DNA from: Sinorhizobium meliloti
Lineage (GTDB): Bacteria > Pseudomonadota > Alphaproteobacteria > Rhizobiales > Rhizobiaceae
Direction of reading: 5' to 3'
Assembly: GCF_035610345.1 (NCBI RefSeq)
Contig: NZ_CP141212.1
Span: forward strand, 1,555,976 to 1,619,975
DNA length: 64,000 nucleotides
The position numbers and the translations under genes were made by a program. Shown in pieces: positions 17,118 to 24,371 of this stretch (the first letter of the stretch is position 1; each line of letters starts with the position of its first letter). Under the pieces are notes generated by a model, which did no database searches, was not told where the DNA came from, and saw only the letters and a list, made by a program, of their open reading frames with translations.

Positions 17118-18401
17118 ATGCTCGACATCAAATGGATCCGTGAGAATGCAGACAGGCTCGACGACGCCCTGGCGAAACGGGGTGCGGAGCCGTTGTCGGC
17201 GTCCCTGATCGCACTTGACGAACGTCGCCGCGCGGTCCTCCAGTCCCTGCAGGACATGCAGTCGCGCCGCAATGCCGCGTCGAAGGAGATCGGCGCGGCG
17301 ATGGCCCAGAAGAACAGCGAGCTGGCCGACAGGCTCAAGGCCGAAGTCGCCGACCTCAAGAATGCGTTGCCGGCGGCCGAAGAGGAAAGCCGTCAGATCG
17401 AGGCCGAACTCTCGGACGCGCTGTCGCGCATCCCCAACACGCCGCTCGACGACGTGCCCGTTGGCGCGGACGAAAGCGCGAATGTCGTGACGCGGGTCGT
17501 CGGCGCCAAGCCCGGCTGGAATCACAAGCCTCTCGAGCATTTCGAGATCGGCGAGGCGCTGGGACTGATGGACTTCGAGGGAGCGGCCCGGATCGCCGGG
17601 TCGCGCTTCACCATCCTGAAGGGCCAGCTCGCCCGGCTCGAGCGGGCACTCGGCCAGTTCATGCTCGATCTGCACACCGCAGAGCATGGTTACACCGAGG
17701 TTCAGCCGCCCTTGCTCGTCCGCGACGATGCGATGTACGGCACCGGCCAGTTGCCGAAATTCTCCGACGATCTCTTCCGCACGACCGACGGGCGCTGGCT
17801 GATCCCGACTGCGGAAGTGCCGCTGACGAACATGGTGCGGGAGCAGATTCTCGACGGTGAGAAACTACCGTTGCGCTTCACTGCGCTGACCCCGTGCTTC
17901 CGCTCCGAGGCCGGTTCCGCCGGTCGTGACACCCGCGGCATGTTGCGCCAGCATCAGTTCAACAAGGTCGAACTGGTGTCGATCACCGACGCCGAAAGTT
18001 CGATCGACGAGCACGAGCGCATGACCGCTTGTGCCGAGGAGGTGCTCAAGCGCCTCGGCCTGCACTACCGCGTCATGACGCTCTGCACCGGCGATATGGG
18101 GTTCGGCGCGCGCAAGACCTATGATCTCGAGGTCTGGTTGCCGGGGCAGGACGCCTATCGCGAAATTTCCTCCTGCTCCGTCTGCGGCGATTTCCAGGCC
18201 CGTCGGATGAACGCACGTTACCGCGGGAAAGAAGAGAAGGGGACGAAGTTCGTCCACACGCTCAACGGATCCGGCGTCGCGCTCGGCCGGGCGCTGATTG
18301 CCGTTGTCGAGAATTACCTGAATGACGACGGCTCGATCACGGTGCCGGACGTCCTTGTGCCTTATATGGGCGGCCTGCGGCGGATCGAGAAATCGGCCTA
18401 A
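17118..18401 (+). CDS. serS: Seryl-tRNA synthetase
   Basis: 427 residues starting [14 protein letters not shown]; the open frame upstream of this ATG is not conserved. The N-terminal long antiparallel coiled coil (about 30-100) binds the tRNA variable arm. Class II motif 2 ([12 protein letters not shown]) and motif 3 ([17 protein letters not shown]) are clear. It charges tRNA-Ser. It heads a serS-surE-pcm unit. Confidence 0.96.
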   Translation: MLDIKWIRENADRLDDALAKRGAEPLSASLIALDERRRAVLQSLQDMQSRRNAASKEIGAAMAQKNSELADRLKAEVADLKNALPAAEEESRQIEAELSDALSRIPNTPLDDVPVGADESANVVTRVVGAKPGWNHKPLEHFEIGEALGLMDFEGAARIAGSRFTILKGQLARLERALGQFMLDLHTAEHGYTEVQPPLLVRDDAMYGTGQLPKFSDDLFRTTDGRWLIPTAEVPLTNMVREQILDGEKLPLRFTALTPCFRSEAGSAGRDTRGMLRQHQFNKVELVSITDAESSIDEHERMTACAEEVLKRLGLHYRVMTLCTGDMGFGARKTYDLEVWLPGQDAYREISSCSVCGDFQARRMNARYRGKEEKGTKFVHTLNGSGVALGRALIAVVENYLNDDGSITVPDVLVPYMGGLRRIEKSA

Positions 18402-18429
18402 GCACGAATGAAGCGGAAGAAGACCGGCA

Positions 18430-19200
18430 ATGCGCATCCTGCTGACGAATGACGATGGCATTCACGCCGAGGGCCTCTCCGTGCTGGAACGGATCGCCCG
18501 GACGATATCGGACGACGTTTGGGTGGTGGCACCGGAAGTGGACCAGAGCGGGCTTGCCCATTCTCTGACGCTTTCGGAGCCGCTGCGTCTGCGCCCGGTT
18601 TCCGAACGGCGCTTTGCGCTCCGGGGTACCCCGACCGATTGTGTTATCATGGCGGTCAAGAAGATTCTTGATCGCAAGCCCGACCTCGTCCTTTCCGGCG
18701 TCAATGTCGGCGCAAACCTTGCGGACGATGTCACCTATTCCGGAACCGTGGCCGGCGCTATCGAGGGAACGCTGCAGGGCATTCGCTCGATCGCACTCAG
18801 CCAAGCCTTTCAATATGCCGTTGGCCGCGACGTTCCCTGGGATGTAGCAGAGACGCACGCACCGGCGCTCATCCGCACATTGATGGGAGTCGACCTGCCG
18901 GACGGAACGCTTATCAACCTGAACTTTCCGAACTGCGCCGTCGATGCCGTTGCGGGCGTTGAAGTCACGTCCCAGGGCAAGCTCGAATTCGGTCTCAGCA
19001 TCGACGAGCGCACGGACGGACGCGGCTTTCCCTATTTTTGGCTCCGTTTCGGCGAACGTGCCGGCGATTTCCGTTCCGGCACCGACATCAGGGCTCTTCG
19101 AGACAACAGGATTTCGGTAACCCCGCTTAAACTGGACATGACCGATCATGCCGCTCAGGAGCGCATCGCGCGGGCATTGCGGGAAGGAAGTGTCGCTTGA
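18430..19200 (+). CDS. surE: 5'/3'-nucleotidase SurE
   Basis: 256 residues. The metal-binding N-terminal motif is [11 protein letters not shown], with Asp-Asp as ligands; the downstream [22 protein letters not shown] motif is the second SurE signature. It dephosphorylates nucleoside monophosphates (survival protein E). The start of pcm overlaps its stop codon. Confidence 0.95.
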   Translation: MRILLTNDDGIHAEGLSVLERIARTISDDVWVVAPEVDQSGLAHSLTLSEPLRLRPVSERRFALRGTPTDCVIMAVKKILDRKPDLVLSGVNVGANLADDVTYSGTVAGAIEGTLQGIRSIALSQAFQYAVGRDVPWDVAETHAPALIRTLMGVDLPDGTLINLNFPNCAVDAVAGVEVTSQGKLEFGLSIDERTDGRGFPYFWLRFGERAGDFRSGTDIRALRDNRISVTPLKLDMTDHAAQERIARALREGSVA

Positions 19201-19850
19201 GCGGACGAATTTCGCAGCAGGAGGGGTTTGCAGCGATGGCGCTGCGGCTTCGCTCGGGCGGCATCGTCAATCATGAGCTGCTGAAGGCTGTGGAGCAGAC
19301 GCCGCGGACGCTCTTCGCTCCGCCGCAATACCAGGACGAAGTCTACTCCAAGCGGCTGATTCCGCTCGATTGCGGCTCGTTCATGGAGGGCTGCGACATG
19401 GCCGTGCGGCTTCTGCATTGTCTCAATCTCAAGCCGGGCCAGCGTATACTCGAGGTCGGAACCGGCAGCGGCTTTACCGCGGCCGTGATGGGGCGGATCG
19501 CCGAGCGCGTGCTGACGATCGAGCGGTACCAGACACTCGTCGCCTCGGCGCAGAAAAACCTCGAGAAGGCGGGCCTGCGCAACGTCGTCGTCCGCCAGGC
19601 CGATGGCAGTGCAGGAGTGCCGGGCGAGGGCACCTTCGACCGGATCCTCATTACCGCTGCGTTCAACAGCCTTCCCCGGACGTTCTCCGATCATCTCGTC
19701 TCCGGCGGCACGCTGTTGGTGCCGATCATGATGAGCGAAACGCATTGCCGTATCGTTCGCGTCAACCGCACCGGTAGCCGCTTCGACCGGGAAGACCTGT
19801 TCGATGCGCCTTACCTTCCGATCGTCCCACAGGTAGCGTCGTTCCTTTAG
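19197..19850 (+). CDS. pcm: Protein-L-isoaspartate O-methyltransferase
   Basis: 217 residues from a TTG codon at 19197 that overlaps the surE stop; AAGGAAG lies just upstream. An ATG at 19236 is the alternative. The SAM-binding motif is [16 protein letters not shown], and motif III is [14 protein letters not shown]. It methylates isoaspartyl residues in aged proteins for repair. surE-pcm-nlpD is a familiar stress-survival gene order in proteobacteria, and the NlpD-like gene indeed lies two genes downstream here. Confidence 0.93.
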   Translation: MSGRISQQEGFAAMALRLRSGGIVNHELLKAVEQTPRTLFAPPQYQDEVYSKRLIPLDCGSFMEGCDMAVRLLHCLNLKPGQRILEVGTGSGFTAAVMGRIAERVLTIERYQTLVASAQKNLEKAGLRNVVVRQADGSAGVPGEGTFDRILITAAFNSLPRTFSDHLVSGGTLLVPIMMSETHCRIVRVNRTGSRFDREDLFDAPYLPIVPQVASFL

Positions 19851-19851
19851 T

Positions 19852-19912
19852 CTAATTTCTTGGAATCGATGACGTTCATGTTTTAGGTCGACCCGACCTG
19901 AACATCGTGATC
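19852..19912. repeat. Dispersed modular intergenic repeat, copy 2
   Basis: TTGGAATCGATGACGTTCATG is followed by an imperfect palindrome (TTTTAGGTCG-ACC-CGACCTGAA) and ATCGTGATC. It shares its first block with 4616-4630 and its last part with 19979-20010. Confidence 0.6.
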
Positions 19913-19978
19913 GCGTGCGCCTCCCGGAAGCGGGTTAATACAATCTTAACCCGCTCCAGCCCCGCGCAAGCTTCCCTC

Positions 19979-20010
19979 TTTAGGTACCCGACCTGAAATC
20001 ATCGTGATCC
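19979..20010. repeat. Dispersed modular intergenic repeat, partial copy 3
   Basis: TTTAGGTACCCGACCTGAAATCATCGTGATCC repeats the palindromic module of copy 2, 120 bases away, in the same direction. It lies about 80 bases before the next gene. Confidence 0.55.
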
Positions 20011-20089
20011 AGGCCGGGACGGCATGAGATGACGCGGAGTACGCATTTGCTCCGCATCGCAGTCGTCATGCGACAGACGGAGACGGCAT

Positions 20090-20743
20090 ATGCAGATCGA
20101 GAACAGGTTGAACGCTGCCGCTGCGTCCGGTGATGGCTTGGGAAACCTCGCCGGGCGTTCGGCCGACCAGGCTGCTGCCGCGGACAAAGGCGAGAGCGGG
20201 ACGCTGGTTGCACCTGCGGGCTTCGTCGACCCGACACCGCGCATTTCGCTGTCCGCCGACGCGTTGCTCTATCTCGGCCGGGCAAAAAGAACGCCTGAGA
20301 AATTGCCGCCGCTTACGAAGGACGAGTGGAACAATCGTCTTTCGCCGCAACTTGCGGCACGCGAGTACCAGGCGTTCGGCAAGCTCGCAGAAACCGGTGA
20401 CTACAGGGCATATTACCGGGCCTTCATCGACTATTATGACGGCCTTCGCCCGGAGGATCAGAACAGCCTGCGCTATTTCGGGACGCGCGAAGCGGCGGTC
20501 GCGGGCCTGCGCTCGCTCGACTATGATGCGGACAGCGGCCTCGACATAGATGCCAAATTCGAGAACCTCGTCAGCGTGTTTCTCGAAGAAGACAAGATTG
20601 TCCCTTCGCCGGCCACAACGACGATGTCGCCGGCAGAGCGCGTCTTTTTCGCCTGGGATGCGTCCAACATCAGCTATGAGGTAAATGCGCCCGAGCCGAG
20701 ACCGATGACGGAAATCGAACGGCTTTATTCCGAGCTGCTATAG
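20090..20743 (+). CDS. Hypothetical protein of 217 residues
   Basis: I do not recognise a family. The ATG has GAGACGG upstream. Residues 1-60 are Ala/Gly-rich and look disordered. Residues 65-150 are helical and rich in Tyr and Arg (KLAETGDYRAYYRAFIDYYDGL). The rest is acidic. There is no signal peptide or membrane helix, so a cytoplasmic protein is expected. Codon use matches the neighbours, so it looks native. Its stop codon TAG is part of a perfect 19-bp hairpin. It sits between pcm and the NlpD-like gene on the same strand, flanked by dispersed repeats on both sides. Confidence 0.7.
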   Translation: MQIENRLNAAAASGDGLGNLAGRSADQAAAADKGESGTLVAPAGFVDPTPRISLSADALLYLGRAKRTPEKLPPLTKDEWNNRLSPQLAAREYQAFGKLAETGDYRAYYRAFIDYYDGLRPEDQNSLRYFGTREAAVAGLRSLDYDADSGLDIDAKFENLVSVFLEEDKIVPSPATTTMSPAERVFFAWDASNISYEVNAPEPRPMTEIERLYSELL

Positions 20744-20781
20744 GGTGTCTCACTGTTTCGCTGAAACAGTGAGACACCCTA
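20741..20781 (+). terminator. Perfect 19-bp inverted repeat spanning the stop codon
   Basis: TAGGGTGTCTCACTGTTTC pairs perfectly with GAAACAGTGAGACACCCTA around the loop GCT. The left arm begins with the stop codon of the 217-residue protein. No long T-run follows, only CACTTTTGG, so it is either a weak terminator, an mRNA-stabilising 3' end or a mobile palindromic repeat. Confidence 0.6.
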
Positions 20782-20808
20782 CCACTTTTGGAATTGCGCA
20801 CTTCCACA

Positions 20809-20846
20809 CGGAAAACCGTTACACACTTTTCCTGGAGGTGCTCTGG
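20809..20846. repeat. Short dispersed repeat (CGGAAAACCG type), copy 1
   Basis: CGGAAAACCGTTACACACTT and the next 14 bases match 34611-34644 at 28 of 34 positions. I recognise this type of string as common in Sinorhizobium intergenic DNA. Confidence 0.55.
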
Positions 20847-21010
20847 CGATCCGTATCCCGGTTCCGCAGCGCACGTATGACCGGAAAACGCCCGCTTCGG
20901 TGCGGCTATGGTTAGCATTTCGCCAAAGTGGTGCCGTCTTTAACCGGGCGGTAACTCTAATGCGCTTTAATCCTTCTACAGCGAGTTGCGTTCGGAGTGG
21001 GTAAAGCGTC

Positions 21011-22552
21011 ATGCGTAAATTTGTATCTCCCCAAGCAGGCAAGTCCATGATCCGTCTCTGTGCGGCGATCCTGCTTGCGGGTGTAGCGACCGGTTGCAGT
21101 TCTGACGCCAGCCGCTTCGGCGGGCTCTTTTCGCGGTCCGACGACATAATGACGGGTGCGATCCCGCAGGGCTCGAGTACGGTACCGAGAGGCGATGTGG
21201 CGAGCGGCGGTGCGGCGCCCTCCTACGGGAACAATGCAGCGCTCGGTCAATCCTATCCCTCCGGCGGCGGCAACGGAGGCTACAACACGGCGGCGGCCTC
21301 GCCGGTATCCAGCGCCCGTGTCGCATCGACGCCGATGAGCGTTCAGCGCACGAGCCTCGATGAACCATCCGCCGCATCTCGGCAGCCGCAGGTTCAGACC
21401 GCCTCCCTCGCGTCGCAGGCTGCTGCCCTCCCGAAGGCGGAGCCGCTGGCGGGGGCAGCCAAGGATATGTCGAGCAAGGGTGGCTGGAGCGCCTCCAACG
21501 CGCCGACCATCATGGTCCGTCAAGGCGACACGATTACTGTTCTCGCCAGACGCTTCGGCGTCCCCGAGAAGGAGATACTGAAGGCGAATGGCCTGAAATC
21601 GGCAAGCCAGGTAGAGCCGGGCCAGCGGCTCGTCATTCCGGCGTTCGGTACTGCAGGCAGCGCGGCAAAGGCGGCCGCATCGGGTTCGATCGCCGACGTG
21701 GAGGGCGGCAAGAAGCGTCCGTCTCCGCTGCCGACCGATCAGCGCGAGGTAGCAATCCTCCCCGGCCAGTCCCAGTCGCGTGAAAAGAGCGAAAGCCGCA
21801 GCGATGTCGCGGCGGGCAAGCTCAACAGCGCCGGCGAGGGCGGTGGAAATGGTGCCTATACGGTCAAGCCGGGCGACTCGCTCAACCGAATCGCCAAGGC
21901 GAACGGCGTTTCGGTCGCTGCCCTGAAGCAGGCGAACGGGCTTACGACAGAAGCCATCCGCATCGGGCAGAAACTCAATATCCCGAGTGCCTCGGCGAAA
22001 ACGCCGGCGACCGATGCGGTGGTCACGGCTTCTGTTTCGGCCAAGAAGAACGAGGCCCAGGCGGCTTCGACCGAGCAGGGTAAGCTGACCGAATCCAAGG
22101 CGCCTGCCGCCAAGGAGAGCGTGTCGGAGGTTGCCATCCGGTCGGATGGTGACGAGGATCTTCCGAAATCGACCGGCATCGGAAAGTACCGTTGGCCTGT
22201 CCGTGGCGCGGTCGTCGCTGGCTATGGCGCCAATGTCGACGGCAACCGAAACGATGGCATCAACATTTCGGTGCCGGAGGGGACGCCCATCAAGGCAGCC
22301 GAGAACGGCGTCGTGATCTACTCGGGCAGCAGCCTGAAAGAACTCGGCAATGCCGTTCTGGTGCGCCACGACGACGGTACGGTGACAGTTTACGGCAACG
22401 CTGCCGAACTCAAGGTTCAACGCGGCCAGAAAGTCCAGCGCGGCCAGACGCTCGCATCCTCCGGCATGACAGGCAGAGCGACCCGGCCACAAGTGCACTT
22501 CGAGGTGCGCAAGAATGCGACCCCGGTCAACCCTGCGACCTATCTGGAATAA
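21011..22552 (+). CDS. NlpD-like lipoprotein: two LysM domains and a degenerate M23 domain
   Basis: 513 residues. The N-terminus is a lipoprotein signal with a lipobox ending GVATGC (Cys29); a second possible start is Met13. LysM domains lie at about 166-212 (VRQGDTITVLARRFGV) and 281-326 (VKPGDSLNRIAKANGV). A peptidase M23 (LytM) domain covers about 392-512. Its catalytic metal ligands look lost: the usual HxGxD region reads NDGINI, and HLHFEV reads QVHFEV. It is therefore probably not an enzyme but an activator of amidases, as EnvC and NlpD are. It lies near surE-pcm as nlpD often does. A strong terminator follows. Confidence 0.88.
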   Translation: MRKFVSPQAGKSMIRLCAAILLAGVATGCSSDASRFGGLFSRSDDIMTGAIPQGSSTVPRGDVASGGAAPSYGNNAALGQSYPSGGGNGGYNTAAASPVSSARVASTPMSVQRTSLDEPSAASRQPQVQTASLASQAAALPKAEPLAGAAKDMSSKGGWSASNAPTIMVRQGDTITVLARRFGVPEKEILKANGLKSASQVEPGQRLVIPAFGTAGSAAKAAASGSIADVEGGKKRPSPLPTDQREVAILPGQSQSREKSESRSDVAAGKLNSAGEGGGNGAYTVKPGDSLNRIAKANGVSVAALKQANGLTTEAIRIGQKLNIPSASAKTPATDAVVTASVSAKKNEAQAASTEQGKLTESKAPAAKESVSEVAIRSDGDEDLPKSTGIGKYRWPVRGAVVAGYGANVDGNRNDGINISVPEGTPIKAAENGVVIYSGSSLKELGNAVLVRHDDGTVTVYGNAAELKVQRGQKVQRGQTLASSGMTGRATRPQVHFEVRKNATPVNPATYLE

Positions 22553-22591
22553 GCCGTGGCACCGGCCGTGCCTGGCTTATGCGCAAATCGA

Positions 22592-22628
22592 AAGCGCCGC
22601 GTGTCTGGCAAGACACGCGGCGCTTTTG
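22592..22628. terminator. Bidirectional terminator between convergent genes
   Basis: A perfect 15-bp stem (AAGCGCCGCGTGTCT with its complement) closes the loop GGCA. TTTT follows on the plus strand, and A-rich sequence on the other side gives T on the minus strand. It lies between the NlpD-like gene and the DUF815 gene and can serve both. Confidence 0.92.
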
Positions 22629-22656
22629 CGATCACGCCGGCAGACGGCAAGCGCGA

Positions 22657-23532
22657 TTACGCAGGAGCGTCGAGCTGTCTGCGCAGACGACCGGCCAGAT
22701 CCTGAATGAATTGCCATGCGACGCGGCCGGACCTCGATCCTCGCGTCGTGGCCCATTCAAGAGCCTCGGCATGCAGCGCTTCCGGCTCGAGAGGCAATTT
22801 GAAGTACCGCGCATATCCGTCGACCATCGCCAGATAGTCGTCCTGGCTGCATTTGTAGAAACCCAGCCAAAGCCCGAAGCGGTCGGATAGCGACACCTTT
22901 TCCTCGACGGCTTCCGAGGGGTTTATGGCGGTGGATTGCTCGTTTTCCATCATGTTGCGGGGAAGCAGGTGTCTGCGGTTGGACGTCGCATAGAGCAGAA
23001 CGTTTGCCGGCCGCCCCTCGACGCCTCCGTCGAGCACCGCCTTCAGCGACTTGTAGGAGGTATCGTCGTGATCGAAGGAGAGATCGTCGCAGAAGACGAT
23101 CACGGGCATCGGCGCCGCCTTCAGGATTTCCATCAGCACGGGCAGGGTGGCGATATCCTCCCGGTGAACTTCGACGAGCTTGAGTGCGCTTCCGGTGTCG
23201 TGGGCGACCTTTGCGTGAACGGCCTTGACCAGCGACGATTTGCCCATCCCGCGGGCGCCCCACAGGAGCACGTTATTTGCCGGATAGCCGTCAGCGAAGC
23301 GAAGCGTGTTGTCGAAGAGAATGTCGCGGACGTGGTCGACGCCGGTAATGAGCGTGAGATCGATGCGATTCGGGTTCGGGACGGGCTGCAGGTGGCGCGT
23401 GGCCGGTGCCCAGACGAAACACTCCGCCTCATGCCAGTCGTTGACGGCATATGCCGGTCCGGCGATGCGCTCCATCGCGGCCGAAAGCTTCTGTATTTCG
23501 TTGAGCAGGACGTCGATCTTGCTTTCGGGCAT
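22657..23532 (-). CDS. AAA-type ATPase, DUF815 family
   Basis: 291 residues from MPESKID at 23532; the frame runs further upstream but without conserved sequence. Walker A is LLWGARGMGKSSLVK, Walker B is VIVFCDDLSF, and the sensor segment is LLYATSNRRHLLPRNMMENE. These are the marks of the DUF815 (formerly YifB-neighbour/IstB-like) ATPase family. Its physiological role is not established. It converges with the NlpD-like gene and is divergent from yajC. Confidence 0.88.
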   Translation of the reverse strand: MPESKIDVLLNEIQKLSAAMERIAGPAYAVNDWHEAECFVWAPATRHLQPVPNPNRIDLTLITGVDHVRDILFDNTLRFADGYPANNVLLWGARGMGKSSLVKAVHAKVAHDTGSALKLVEVHREDIATLPVLMEILKAAPMPVIVFCDDLSFDHDDTSYKSLKAVLDGGVEGRPANVLLYATSNRRHLLPRNMMENEQSTAINPSEAVEEKVSLSDRFGLWLGFYKCSQDDYLAMVDGYARYFKLPLEPEALHAEALEWATTRGSRSGRVAWQFIQDLAGRLRRQLDAPA

Positions 23533-23872
23533 TTCATCTATCTCCGGCAGGCTGGATTTCGAACATGAGCGGCCGACCCGCGCGATAACGGGCGTGCGCC
23601 GGCTTAACCCAAATCCTTGAATCGCCGCGACGTTCATCCTCCGGTCGAATCCGTTGAAGCTGCCGCCGGCGGCGTTTTTCTCGGTAGCACGGCGGTTTGC
23701 GCTGGAAAAGACCGGCAGCCTGCAACCAGGGGGTTCTCCTGCTGCGGAATTTGTGCCAGAGGCAGGAGAAACGGGGAAGTGTACCGACGATTTGCGTTAC
23801 GGGACGGCTTGCCTATATTCCGGCAGGTTTGCCGCGGGGGCAAGCGCGCAATTTGAACTCAAGGAGTGATCG
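23533..23872. promoter_or_regulatory. Divergent intergenic region between the DUF815 gene and yajC
   Basis: About 340 bases. It should hold the promoters for both genes. I find no tRNA, repeat or known motif in it; the small open frames here have no ribosome-binding sites and no recognisable product. AAGGAG, the yajC ribosome-binding site, ends 5 bases before the start codon. Confidence 0.4.
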
Positions 23873-24205
23873 ATGTTTATTACCGAAGCTTTCGCGCAGA
23901 CGGCGGCCCCTGGGGGCGGCGGCGCCGATATTCTGATGTCCATCCTGCCATTCCTGCTGATTTTCGTGGTGATGTATTTCCTGATCATCCGGCCGCAGCG
24001 TGCGCAGATGAAGCGCCGCGAAGAGCTCCTGAAGAACATCCGGCGCGGCGATCAGGTCGTCACCGGCGGCGGCATCGTCGGCAAGGTGACCAAGGTCGTC
24101 GACGATACGGAGCTCGAGGTGGAGATCGCCGAGGGCACCAAAGTCCGCGTTGTGCGCAGCGGCGTATCCGAAGTTCGCGTGAAGGGCGAGCCCGTCAAGG
24201 AATAA
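23873..24205 (+). CDS. yajC: Preprotein translocase subunit YajC
   Basis: 110 residues with one N-terminal membrane helix (about 22-43, ending FLIIRPQ), then the family motif RRGDQVVTGGGIVGKVTKV. YajC is an accessory part of the SecDF-YajC complex. It starts after a strong ribosome-binding site and is followed by secDF after 166 bases that hold a dispersed repeat. Confidence 0.95.
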   Translation: MFITEAFAQTAAPGGGGADILMSILPFLLIFVVMYFLIIRPQRAQMKRREELLKNIRRGDQVVTGGGIVGKVTKVVDDTELEVEIAEGTKVRVVRSGVSEVRVKGEPVKE

Positions 24206-24223
24206 CTCCGGCGCGGGGAACGT

Positions 24224-24318
24224 GAAGAAGCGTGCGCGGTTTTTGCCCGCATACCGCGCTTGATATCGGCATCGATCACGGTTTGATTTTGGAGCGACGC
24301 GAGGCCAAAATCACCGTG
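24224..24318. repeat. Dispersed modular intergenic repeat, copy 4
   Basis: GAAGAAGCGTGCGCGGTTTT-TGCCCGCAT matches copy 1 at 4573. ATCGATCACG then leads into a palindrome (GATTTTGG to CCAAAATC, 12-base spacer) and a CACCGTGGTT tail, parallel to the palindromic module of copies 2 and 3. It lies between yajC and secDF. Confidence 0.6.
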
Positions 24319-24371
24319 GTTAGGGCAAGGGCCGCGACCGGCAGAGACCGGCGGATGGAGCATTTCGAAAT

